Assembly (NCBI GenBank): GCA_963921825.1
Contig: OY997596.1
Coordinates: 4,097,001-4,161,000 of the forward strand
From: Erodium maritimum
Lineage: Eukaryota; Streptophyta; Magnoliopsida; Geraniales; Geraniaceae
Length of the DNA: 64,000 nucleotides
Reading direction: 5' to 3'
How positions within the stretch are numbered: the stretch's first letter is position 1; every line of letters begins with the position of its first letter. The notes beneath the pieces were generated by a model. The model did not search any database and was not told the DNA's origin. It saw nothing but the letters and a program-made list of their open reading frames with translations. The translations under genes were made by a program, and so were the position numbers. Of the stretch, positions 29,470-40,996 are shown one piece after another.

Positions 29470-32112
29470 ATGGATTGTGTGAGCCAGATGTGGAGCATTG
29501 TTCCTTGTTTGTGGGACTGCTCTGCCAAACATGCGGCTTACATTTTCCGTCTAGAACAAAATATGGAAACCTTGAGCACTGAAATAGGTAAACTCCAATG
29601 CCTTCATCAAGATGTGAAGATCAGGGTTGAAGCTGAAGAGAGACGGCACATGAGACGCACTGAGGAAGTCAACAACTGGCTCGAGAGAGCACGCGCCACA
29701 AAAGAAAAAGTCATCCAGCTTGAGCATAAATTTGATCAGCAAGTGAAGAAGAAATGTATGGGAATCAGCTATTGCCCAAAAAATTGTCGAACCAGCTACA
29801 AGTTGGGGAAGGAAGTAATCAACACGCTTTCTGCAACTAGAGGACTTATAGAGGAAGGACACGCTTTCGTTGATGTTGCTCGAAGGTTGCCTCAACCTGC
29901 CGTAGATGAGCTGCCCATGGAGGCCACTGTTGGCTTAGACGCTAAACTCAAAGAAGCGTGGACATACCTTGAAGACAAGCGTGTGGGAGTTATTGGGTTA
30001 TGTGGCACCGGAGTAGTTGGCAAGACCACCCTACTAAAGAAGATCAACAATGAGTTTCTAGACGTTAATACTAACTATGGGTTCGATATGGTGATATGGG
30101 TTGTGGTGTCTAAACCATTATATTTGGGAAGAGTACAAGAAGCAATTCGTGTCAAGTTAGTATTCAAGATGAGCAATGGAACGGTAAAAGCCAAGATCTA
30201 AGAGATGCAGAGATATTCAAAGTGCTCAAGATGAAAAGATTTGTGCTCCTGTTGGATGACTTGTGGGAGCCCATCGAACTATCGAAAATCGGGGTTCCTT
30301 GTCCTAATGAAAGCAACCTGTGTAAGGTGGTATTTACCACTCGATCCCTCGAAGTGTGTCATCGCATGAACGCCCAAGAATTGATACGAGTGGATTGTCT
30401 GCCGCCTGATGAAGCCTTCAGATTGTTGTGCAGCAAAGTAGGTGAAGACATTATAAAATCACATCGAGACATCTCGAATCTTGCAAAAGTCGTTGCAGCA
30501 GAGTGTCAAGGTCTACCGCTAGCCCTCGTCACTATAGGTGGAGCTATGGCTGGTAGAAGGAACCCGCAAGAGTGGAGGCATGCAATAACAACGCTGAAGA
30601 ATTATCCGGCAAAAATTCCAGGAATGGAAGATAACGTGTTTCAGATTTTACTATATAGCTACGACAGATTGGAAAGCGAGACTCATAAAAATTGTCTTGT
30701 ATACTGCACCCTCTTCCCCGAGGGCTGCCATATTAGTGAAAAATATCTTATTGGACTCTGGCTCGGGGAAGGATTTTTGGAAGGGTACAACAACAACGTA
30801 GAAGAAGCCCGAGCCCAAGGAGAATACATAATCAGCAGTCTAAAGCGTGCATGTTTGTTGGAAGAGGGTGGTATATTATCAGTTAGGATGCATGATGTTA
30901 TTCGAGACATGGCCTTGTGGGTAAGTGATAACAAATATGTGGTACAAGTGGGCGATACGTGGACTGAAAGGAACAAAATCGGAAGATGGAATACTGCACA
31001 ACGAATTGCGTTATGGAATTATAGTGGTGATCGTCTTACTGAGTTACCAAAATGCCCTAATCTTGTTACTCTATTCATCCACTCTACTAACTTTGAGGAA
31101 CTTCCACTTGAATTTTTCGAATCTATGAAAGCGTTAAGAGTAATGGACCTGTCGGGCAATAAGAGGTTCAAGAAGTTGCCAAATGGAATTGGTGGTTTAA
31201 CCAACTTGCAATATCTTGATGTGTCAGATACAGACATCAATGAGTTGCCTATTGAGGTTCAACACTTGAAGAATTTGAAAATTTTGATTGTGAGTTGCCA
31301 AGAAATTCCGAAAAAAATGATGGAAAGTCTTTCTTCACTGCAAGGGTTCCAAAATATGTCTATCTATGAGTCGGCATTGTGGGAGAGGGAAATATTGGAA
31401 GGGGTAATGTGCTTGGAGAATGTGCAGGATTTATCTCTGAGTATACATCACGCCTCTAATGTGAGTGTTTTGGAAGAGTCGCCTAAATGTAGACTTGGTT
31501 AGAGTTACTGATTTGGCCTCATTTACTCTAAGTAGAACATGTGAGAATGTTGGTATTTTTGAGTGTAAAGAGTTTGAAGAGGTGAAAATAGAGGTAAGAA
31601 GAGAAGAAAGTTGCAAGATTCAATCCTCTAGCCACTACTTGTCAAGCTATGCAACCTCTTGTTCTGTGAAATTGCGTGTTCTGTCGATTGTGGCGTGCCC
31701 CCAGATACGAAATTTGACAGCGCTCGTTTATGCTCACAGCCTCGAAACTCTTGTGGTCGATTACTGCGAGTCAATGGAAGAGATAATAAGCAGTGAGTGC
31801 AGCTACATGCAAGAAGAAAGTCAAGTTCCGAATCTTGATATATTCTCCTCTCTTACTTTTCTCGGGTTAAAGGATCTACCGAGGCTGAGGAGCATATGTC
31901 CGCACAACTTGCTCTTTCCTAACATTGACAAGATTGCAGTGAAAGACTGTCCAAATCTAAAGAAGCTCCCGTTTGATTCCCAGAACGCAAACGACAGTCG
32001 TATGAAAAAGATTCAGATTTATGGACGACAAAGCTGGTGGGACGATTTGGTCTGGGAAAGTGAAGCAACCAAACAGCTTTTCACTTCTTCCTTTAAGCGT
32101 ATGTCATCTTAG
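29470..32112 (+). pseudogene. CC-NB-LRR (RPS5/RPS2-type) resistance-gene homologue with two frameshifts
   Basis: Intracellular immune receptor family. About 880 codons overall, usual for the class, and intronless. N-terminal coiled coil; P-loop GTGVVGKTT at about residue 178 (29.99-30.03 kb); RNBS-A YGFDMVIWVVVS; kinase-2 FVLLLDDLWE (30.24 kb); GLPLA (30.52 kb); RNBS-D CLVYCTLFPEG; MHD motif VRMHD (30.89 kb); then leucine-rich repeats to 32112. Frame 1 runs 29470-30201. A one-base loss near 30163-30166 moves coding to the frame ending 31502, and a further shift at about 31480-31500 moves it to the frame ending 32112. Everything else is well preserved, so this is either a very young pseudogene or a functional gene with two sequence errors. 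Start chosen at 29470 because the upstream in-frame codons look like leader or intron. Confidence 0.88.
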
Positions 32113-33050
32113 AGAGGTAATATATTTGTTTGTTCTACACTAATTTCATCGTATTAGTTATATATAGAACTAAACTGTTGATGATGATTTGATTCACCTT
32201 GAATTGATGGTATCTCTACATATGAAAGCTAGATGTGCCTTGTGAGTGAATGTATGCAATTCCACGGGAGGCCCCAATGGCTATTCCGTGGTTTGTAATT
32301 GAGAGAGAGAGAGAATTATGTTTATAATTCTTGGATTGCTTCTCAGTTAAAACAAGGGTTTATCGTTATTTCGTGTATGTAGGCACATTGTCGAACCACA
32401 TCAAATTGGATTTTCTGTTTATTTTTTGTGCTATAATTATTGTTCCGTAGTTATCCATAAAATTGGCATATCCAATTATCAACTAGGTCCTAGGATTTGT
32501 GGTTGGACAATCAGGTGATTGGTGTTCGTTAAGAATTGGATCACGTCGATTCATTTATACAAATACATTGATTTTTCGATATCAACAACTTTAAGAACAG
32601 ACTTCACTCTAGGGCTTCGGAGGAGCCCGAAAGGGAGAGCCCATCGGGTAGATCAACAACTTTAAGAACAGACTTCACTCTAGGGCTTGGACATGGGCCT
32701 GAGTCTTTGGGCTTCTTGTAGCTGGAAAGGAAACGCGCAGGACAAAGGGGGACAAAAGAGCACGCACAACGGGCCGGCCCTCGTCCCCGACCCGCGTGCG
32801 TGGTCCGCAGCCCTCGGGCCGTCCCGCTGTGGGCTGGAAAAAATGCGTTCTGCGGCCCTGAAACACGCGGCCGTCGGTTCGGCCCTCACCCCTCGCCCCT
32901 CGATCGCGGTCCGGGCACGCGGCCCTCGCTCCTCGGGCCTGCATCCCGTCCCTCCTATCGCGTGTCGACACGTGGCAAAGCCGACCGTTGTCAAACGGTC
33001 GGCAACGGCTATAATTTATTTTATAATTAAAATCAAAACAATTTAAACCC
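32113..33050. other. Intergenic; duplicated 37-bp block and GC-rich transposon 5' region
   Basis: A (GA)n run lies at about 32302-32314. The block ATCAACAACTTTAAG...GGGCTT occurs at about 32582-32619 and again at 32653-32689 as a short direct repeat. From 32690 to 33000 the DNA is GC-rich and probably belongs to the PIF/Harbinger-like element that follows. Confidence 0.45.
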
Positions 33051-34600
33051 TATAAATACCCCAACCCCAACCTCATTTTTTCACACCCATTCTCCAATTT
33101 CACTCTTTCATTCTAACTTTCTACTCTCTAATTTCCAAAATGTCCGAGGATGAGGTTATGTCCGACGTTGAGGTTCCGACATACAAGGAGCTGGCTGCCC
33201 GAATGCCGATGTATGAAGAGATGGCAGTCCAACTGTCGACATTTGAGCATATGGCAACCCGAATGCGGCCAATTGAGCGACGACTCCGACAGAGGATTGA
33301 GAGGAGCATGCAGAGAGCAATGCCAAGGATCGAGAGGGCCATCCGTGGGGAACCAATGCGACGAGAGATTAACAGAGGTCGTTCTGAAGCCCACAACCAA
33401 TTGATGAGGAACTATTTTGTCGATCAACCCGTATATGGCCCTGATATGTTTAGGCGTCGGTTCCGTACGTGCAGACCACTTTTTCAACGGATTATGGACG
33501 CGATCAAGGCTCACGACAGGTACTTCGTTCAGAGGCCCGACGCGGCCTCATGACCGGGCTTATCAACGGAACAGAAGTGCACCGCCGCGATACGGATGCT
33601 TGCGTATGGGTCCTCGGCCGATTCATTGGACGAAACTCTGCACATTGGGGTAAGCACCATACTTGAATGTTTACGTAAGCCTTTTCAAGGCCATCATTGA
33701 GGTATTCAGAGCCGAGTATGAGCGTACACCCACACCGACTGACATGCAACGGTTACTCCGAGAAGGGTACAGCCGAGGGTTTCCCAGAATGGCGGCGAGT
33801 CTTGACTGCATGCATTAGAAGTGGAAGAACCGCCCAACCGAAGACCAGGGAGCCCATGGACGGGGAAGTCACCACGGGCACAAGATGATTATGCTTGAAG
33901 CTGTAGCGTCCCTTGATTTATGGATTTGGCATGCGTTTTTCGGGATGGCTGGCTCGAACAACGACATCAACGTCCTCAACCACAGCCACTTATTCCAAGA
34001 CGCTTACTACGGCTGTAATCTAGCTGTGGAGTACGAGATCAATGGCCATCGGTACGACCGAACTTATTACATGGTGGACGGCATTCACCTAACATGGGCT
34101 TCGTGAAGCCTATTCGGCATCCCTTCGAGCCCAAAGAGATGTTGTTTGCTAAATGCCAAGAAGGTGCTCGAAAAGATATTGAAAGGGATTTTGGAGTACT
34201 TCAAGCAATGTGGGACATCATTTCCCATCCCGCTCGTTCTTGGAGCCCACACCTTTTGTCTGATATCATGCACACTTGCATAATTCTACAGAACATGATT
34301 GTAGAGGATGAGCGCAACCGGTACGAGTATGGGGATGAGGAGTTGTTGTACCAGCAACCTCCAGAAATGCCGAATTGGACACCACCGGAACGATGGCACC
34401 ACGGAGGGCCATTGGAATACCAGCAACGACTTGCTTGTCAACAAAGTGTCGTAAATCATGAGACCCACCATCAACTACAAAATGATCTTATGGAGCACTT
34501 ATGGGGTCTATATGGAGTTGGTTTCCATGACGACGAGTAGTCGTTTGTGCTCTTCGAGCTGGTTTTTTATGGGTTGTATTACAACGGGATCAATAAAAGT
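33051..34600 (+). pseudogene. PIF/Harbinger-like transposase (ALP1-type), degenerate
   Basis: DDE transposase of the PIF/Harbinger superfamily, related to the domesticated ALP1 proteins. TATAAATA at 33051 precedes the ATG at 33140. The first frame (33140-33553) gives a repetitive N-terminus and the helix-rich MFRRRFRTCRPLFQRIMDA segment. The catalytic region is spread over other frames: SLDCMH with the first Asp (33.80 kb) followed by a Trp-to-stop change, MAGSNNDINVLN with the second Asp (33.95 kb), and a C-terminal part FVKPIRHPFEPKE...LWGLYG ending at 34540. At least two frameshifts and one nonsense codon. A polyadenylation-like AATAAA follows at about 34592. Terminal inverted repeats were not firmly identified. 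Confidence 0.8.
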
Positions 34601-34836
34601 TCAACTTGCTTTTTATTCGTGTTCAATTTTTTTTGTCATTAATTATTTTTTCCCAAAATTGTTTAAATTATAAATAATTAAACGGTTTCCGATAAAGAAT
34701 TAAAGAAATCAGCAAAATATCAATTAATAATCCAGTCAGCATGTTTTTCTACCTCCGAAATTTTTAATTTTCTTTTCATATGATGTTTTCATTTAACTTG
34801 ATGTCAACACTCAACACTATTTAGTTGAGAAGTAGC

Positions 34837-35915
34837 ATGAAGCGGCTCTCCTTTCCCAGCTTCTGTTCTCTATTGTTGTCTTTGTACAAAGAGTATAATG
34901 GGTTAGTAGATGGGGTTACAAACAGGAGAGATCGAGGAACTAAGGGAAGGGCAGATCGTCCGACCAAATCTCGCACTAATGCTGCATCCAAAGCCAAGTG
35001 TCGGGGAGATCCAACCATCGGAAAATCGGAACGGGTAAGGTGTAAGCGATCTCGGAAGTGGACTAGAATGGTTACCTATTCGGTCCTGGTGAGATTGCAA
35101 AGAGTACTCACGTTGGATCGACTAGTGAAAGCGTTCAGAAGGTCGGAGCTGTTTCTAGACCCAGAGAAGTTGATGTCGTCCAACACTCTGCCCCGGAATT
35201 GACGCAGGGTCTCGCTGATCCTAGTGGGATTTTGTCTCAGGTGTACGTTGAGTCCACTGGAGCGATCACGATCCCGGAAAAGGAGAGTACCGCCGCTGAT
35301 TCGGTTTCTCTAGGGAAGGTTGATAATAATACAAGGTATTTGGGTATAAAGATTTTCGTCTATAATATCCCCTTTGGATCCATAGACGATTGGATTCGGA
35401 CTACTTCAGGGGTTTTTGGTGAAATCAAATCAGCCATTGCGATTAAACGACCAAATAAAAAAGGTCGGTGTTTTGGTTTCGTGGATTTCTTTTCGTCGTC
35501 TATCGCTCTGAAAGCCATCGAGGCGTACAACGGTCTCACATACAAGGGTTTCATTCTGTTTGTGGCTTTAGCTCACCTTGAATTAGCCCCGTTTCTGGTT
35601 AAAGGGTTTGTGGGCCCAAAACAGAGCATGGTTGATTCAAATAGTTTGGCGTTGGAAACACGAGTACAAGAGAAGATGTCCATGGGGATGGACGATGGGA
35701 TCTATCCTCAGGCTTTAAGTCACTCAGATCCCATTCAAAGCTGTTCATCTGTTATTGTTCAAAAACAGGGTATGATTGCTGGAGGCTCGGAATCATCTCT
35801 GATACAGGGGAAGTGGGTCAAGTTGGAGGACGGGAAGTTGCTGAAGCTTTTTCTCGCCGGTGATCGGAGGTCGACACTGGTGGTTGACTGGCTGACGGAG
35901 GAGATCCGGGCATAG
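34837..35915 (+). pseudogene. RRM-containing LINE ORF1
   Basis: Two frames meeting at 35199-35202. The second (35199-35915) carries an RRM at about residues 50-125: RNP2 KIFVYNIPFG, RNP1 RCFGFVDFF, and a C-terminal strand NGLTYKGFILFVALA. It is nucleic-acid binding by family analogy and would coat element RNA. The basic N-terminal segment is in the first frame, so the protein is broken by a frameshift. The frame ends at 35915; the C-terminal part of ORF1 is beyond the LTR insertion. Confidence 0.7.
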
Positions 35916-37794
35916 ATAGCTCAATCCCGCTCGTTTCGCGATTCTCGACAAATCTCGAATTCTAACTGCGATTCTGGTGAATTATTTTCGGCAGGATTGT
36001 CTGAGGTGATTTGCACATAATCCATTAAGGATCTGGCGTCTTTGGATTTGTTACGTGTAGACAAAGTTGCGAACCTTGCTGTGAGTTCGGAACCAGGGAC
36101 GCGCTCGGGTGTTGAAGATCCAGTTTTTGGCTTAAATGATGCCTTTGTGTATTAGGTTGGGGCCTTACTGAAGCCTAATCCTGTAAGGTTCATGACCCAA
36201 TGACTTCGACTGTATCTGTGACATCAGAAGTGTTGCATGAAGCCAAAAGGCAAATGTGTCACGCCCCAAATCCGATTATCGCCCGGACTCGAGGCATGAC
36301 TTAATAAAACATGAATACACGAGATAATGATTCAAAATGTGTTCCTGGAAACACTAATAAGTACCTCAATCCATAAAAATTAGCATAAAGTATAAGTAAC
36401 CCTCATGGGGTGTAATAATAAGTCTCTACAAAAACGGTTCTTGAACAAAGGAGATAAACATGAAGTCTCTACGGAACCCACACCGAGAAGCTCCCAAGCC
36501 TCTACTCCTCAATCAAACCTGTAGACACAACAAAGAACTCGCAGGGGTGAGCTTACGCTCAGTAGGAAAAACACATAACAAGGTGGACCTTCGACTCAAC
36601 GAGATCAAGGATAAAGTCAACCACAAATATCTTAACAAACACAGGTAATAGATAAATCAACCAATGTCGTGGTACATGAAGTCTCCACCCTCCGATCCAC
36701 ATAACGTGTCCTCTCGGATTTTCCCTCAAATCCAGAGGAGACGCATAACATTGAGGCGACCGGAAACAACCCTTCGGGGCGCTTATCATCGGACTTCTCA
36801 GAAACGTCTCCAAGGGATTTTATGTCCTCGGGAACCAAATGTATTACTCACATGGAGAGCATACACTTGGACAATTTAATAATAAGCAGTTAATAATTGA
36901 ATAACGCACTCAACCGAAACACTAAATGATACAAGCTCAACAACCACCAATTCAATGACACACATGGCTCACACATCACCAATTCACCACAACAAGCAGT
37001 ACACGAATCACGCAAACATAGCACACCAATCACACAATTCCAACTTACCGTTCACTTACCAGTTTCAAACCACCGGGGCATCGATCACCTGATTGCACCG
37101 CACGGTACAACCAGTCATACTCGATGCTCCAAACAAGCATTCAAGTAAATCAAGTAATCAATCGAATACAATCAACGAGCAAGTACGAATACAATCAACC
37201 AAATATAAGAACCTTCAAAGGAGCATGCACACATGCAATTCTACTAGTTTCGTTAGACTCTTTAGCCTATCCACTAAGCAATCAACAACCAAGCATGTGA
37301 TCCTAACAAGCAACTAATCCGAGGCTTTGCCAAGGCTCCTCTACCAGACAATCATATCCCAAGTATTTAAAAGCGGATTACACTAGTGATTGGCATCCTA
37401 ATCGGTCACCACTAGACACTTCCGGTTATTAGAAATTGAAAGACGATTATGCTAGTTATTCGCATCCTATAGGTATGTCTAGGACCTTTTCCATTTTATT
37501 AACCTAGCATGCATATTAAGCATGGTAAACAAGAGGTTAAGGCTTTCCCTACCTCAACGTCCTCCTCTTCAAAGCTTTGATGAAGTCCGGTGATCACCAC
37601 TTCGCTCCTTCCTCGGTTCCCGGCGTGATCCTTGCTCCTCTAGCTCGATCCACAAGGTCTTGGACACAAAGAAACGCTAATTAGGCTCCACTTAAACAGT
37701 AAGAAGGACCCCCAAAACCCTTCCAAAGTTCAGCTCAAAACCAAGATGTCAAAACCCTCAAAAACCCTCAAGAAACCCTCACCCTGGTGGGTCA

Positions 37795-37930
37795 CGGATC
37801 TGGTCACGGATCCGTGAGGCTAACCATCACGGTTACCATCACGGAGCCGTGACGAGTGCCGTCACGGACTCCCTCACGGAGCCGTGACGTCGCCCGTCAC
37901 GGGATCCGTCACGGATCCGTGACGCACCAG
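37795..37930. repeat. Cluster of TCACGG-N2-CCGTGA palindromes
   Basis: Two TCACGGATCCGTGA, two TCACGGAGCCGTGA and several half-sites (TCACGG or CCGTGA) within about 135 bp, inside the Gypsy-type LTR. GC-rich in AT-rich surroundings. Confidence 0.85.
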
Positions 37931-38773
37931 GGCAGTTTCGCCCTTCTTCAACCTCCAGCTCCAAAACTCCGAAAAACCACCCTTAAACCCAGAAATTTAC
38001 CATTTCCAACTCCCAAAACAGTCCAAATCCTTCAATACTCCTCTACCCATGGTAGGAATCAACACCCAAACAAGTTTCCAAGGATTCATCAAATCAAACC
38101 CACTTCAAAATCTCCAACAACCATTGATTTCTCAACCAAAATCCAATAAGGTTCATCATCAACATCATCTCCCACCATCTCTACTCAAACCCAACATCAT
38201 CTAGCACTTTTCACCCAAAACCCAAGAAAATAGATGAAGAGAAAAGAGGATTTGAGAGTTCCATTACCTCTAGAATGATGAGATGAAGAGGATGCTAGTG
38301 ATTTTGAGGGTGGATGGCTAGAGGAAGACCCCAAATGGCTCCTTCTTCTTTGCCTTTCCTTCAAACCTCCATGGGAGCTCTCCTTCCTTGCTTCCCCTCT
38401 AAGTTTCGGCTACAACAAGGAAAAAATGATTTGATTTTGCTTCTCCAATCCAATATAATACCTAGATGAAGTAAAGACCTAAAGGCCCTTGAGCTAGATT
38501 CCTTTGTAGTAGCTTTTGGGAGGGTAAAAGGGACAATGACTATCCCTTTACCTCTCATTCAACCAAAATAAGACAAGTGTCCCTCTAGCTCATTTAATTT
38601 TCCAATTTAAATTCCAGCACTTTTAAAATTGGAGCTTTAGTCGATATAAAGTCTCGTTTTGACCAAACGAAAGGGTTTTCTTGTTAGTCTTAGTGCCCGT
38701 AGTTCAATCCTAAATGTCCAAATGTATATATCATCGTTAGCAATAAAATTAAAGCGGCTTTATATTACTTATG

Positions 38774-40369
38774 TGTTGGAGTAATAAATCGACGTGTGCT
38801 CTGATCTATGCCCACCATGCGAATAGAACCATAGATCGAGATAGATCACACTCGATGGGTCCCTAGTCAACAAAGCTTCACTAGAAGCGACTAGTATGAA
38901 AGATGGCTCTTTATGGCTTACGTTCTGTTAGTCATTGGAATGAGATTCCGGAGTCTGATCATAGATATCATGTGGGACATGATATTGGACGACCCGCCCT
39001 GAATATGTGCCATAGATTAAGTCATGAACATATTCAGTGTTGTAGCTTGTCATGTATCCTTAGACCAAGGAGTCTTTGTGATCACTATGTAGTCAACAAC
39101 TGAGTTTGACCTGAGCCTAACGTTGTCCGTAACAGGGCTTCCATAACGGCCAGGATTGGCTTGGGGACGGGCTACATGAGTGACACGAAAGACGGCTAAG
39201 GGATTTATCCCTCATACTAAGGTATGGGAAAGATATCGGTTCTCGGCCGCTTGATCGAGAGTGACTGGAAGAATAGCATGGCCATGCACATGATACTGGG
39301 TATCATATCTTCAGTCATCTCACATATCAAGGAACGGTGATTGAGAATAATAAGGATGACGGCTCTATGCCTTATCTCAATCAGGATATCGGAGATAAAA
39401 GGATAATGACAGGGACGACGGAAAGGTTAGAATCGACAGGGTCGATTCGTTATGTAGTGTCAGGCAATACTAAAGTCTCGTTAGTTGCCACTTAAATAGG
39501 ATCAAGTAAAATGGGATTTTACGTTGATCTATTGACATGCATAAACCTAAGGGTCACACCGGAGGATGAAACTCATTGACACATTTATGGAGAATGGCCA
39601 AAAGGGAGTTGTCTCGGGACATGACCAAAACTGGGTTTTGGGTCATGTGCCCGTACGTGAATAGGACTTTACGGATCGAGACAAGGCTTGGAGTCTTGGG
39701 ATTGATCGCGTCGGATAATGTTGGACATTTCCGGTATGGAAGGCTTGGAGGCGATGAGCGAATCACGGGACCTCGTTAGAAATGGCCACGGGCCATGTTC
39801 CAAGAGGCCCATGAAAGGCCCATGCAACCAAGGCCCATAGAACTAATTAATCAAGTCTTGATTAATTAGTACTAAGTAAGCAAGACAAGGATTAAGGTGT
39901 TGGTGATTCACCACCTAACCCAATCTTGTCTTGCCATACTTTGTCCTATTTACACCTTACTTGACACCATACTTGTCCCATGCCTTTAGTTGGACAAGTA
40001 TGGGTTTTGTTATGTTTAAGTCATCTTTTTTCAACATAAAAAACACAAGACAAGAATAGGAAACACATTTTCTCTCCCTCTTCCATGGCCATTTCGGGTT
40101 TGGCTAGTTTCCACCTCCATGTTTGTGTTCTTGAGTCCTCAAAGAGAAGAACTACGTGGCTTTGATTCCCATGTGGATACGTAGGCGTCTTGGAGACTCA
40201 AGCCAATCATTCGTTAACCGGTGTTCTTGTTTTGGTAAGAACTAGTGCTGAATTTTTCTCTTGTGAATCCATTCTTTGTTAGTTGTTTCATGGTTTTAAT
40301 CGTCTCTTGGTTTTCATTGATTTTCCGCTGCGAGTTGGTTCATCTCCAACCTTACCTCGAGACCCAACA
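38774..40369. other. Segment bounded by TGTTGGAG...CCCAACA, identity unknown
   Basis: The ends look like LTR termini (TG...CA with complementary TGTTGG/CCAACA), but the flanks do not form a target duplication. No coding region was recognised. It may be a diverged solo LTR nested in the Gypsy LTR, or part of it. Confidence 0.35.
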
Positions 40370-40996
40370 TTTCTCCCCTGAAGCCAACCGTGATAATGGC
40401 TACTTTGTTTGGTTTCCGGAAAAGTCCCGAGTGACTTCCGGAGTCACCGGTTCGACCGGAAGCGGGTCTTACAAAATGGGTTGTCCTGTTGTGTTAGGCC
40501 CAGTTGAAAAGGGCCATATGGATGATGTGGGGACAGGTTCGGTAGCTGCGACTATTGAAGGGTTGGAGGCTCCGATGGAAGCAGAGGAGAAGGAAAATAG
40601 TCCATGGAAGGACGCTCTCCTTCAACCTCGTCAGAGCCGGCCTTCTACTTATACTGTTGTTACTCGTTCGAGAGCTCGTTCTTTAACTCGGGAACGTTGT
40701 AAGAAGACAGCGCCCCCCGTTTCGACTTTGTGGAAGTCATCTCATACGGCGTGACAGAATTCAGCTCTTTAGTTATGTTTGTTTTCTTTTTGTTCTGTTT
40801 TGTTTGGTTCTGGTTTGTTTGGTTTGGTCTGTATTTGGGTTAAGGTCTTTCCTTATAGTCCCCCCTTAGCAAAACTCATTTTGTAAGCGTGTCTCTTTTA
40901 TCCTGCTTCTTCTTGAATCAGGTCATTCCGATCATTTTTGGGTTCGGTCTTATCAATAAATTTTTCGAGCTTATCAAAAAAAATAATCCAGTCAAC

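Larger units (their letters stand above)
36257..40473 (+). mobile_element. Gypsy-type LTR insertion (TGTCACGCC family) within the LINE
   Basis: Starts TGTCACGCCCC and ends GGTCTTACA, flanked by a perfect AAATG duplication (36252-36256 and 40474-40478). Shares with the 51-55 kb LTR the segments GTGAGCTTACGCTCAGTAGG (about 36546), CCAGAGGAGACGCATAAC (about 36733) and GAAACGTCTCCAAGGG. No gag or pol frame. Length 4217 bp suggests a solo LTR of about 2.5 kb carrying further nested DNA (38774-40369 is a candidate). Confidence 0.75.
34741..40981 (+). mobile_element. ORF1-only LINE-like element, copy 2, split by a Gypsy LTR insertion
   Basis: Bounded by a 15-bp duplication AATAATCCAGTCARC (34726-34740 and 40982-40996) and ending in TTTTTCGAGCTTATCAAAAAA, hallmarks of target-primed reverse transcription. 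Removing the inserted LTR element (36257-40473) and one copy of its 5-bp duplication leaves about 2.0 kb: ORF1 with an RRM, its C-terminus (...SRPSTYTVVTRSRARSLT, stop about 40754), and a 230-bp 3' untranslated region. No endonuclease/RT frame exists anywhere in it. Confidence 0.8.

Noticed and set aside
38774..40369. Solo LTR with TGTTGGAG...CCCAACA ends
   Set aside because: Flanking 5-mers (TTATG and TTTCT) do not match, so listed only as an unknown segment.
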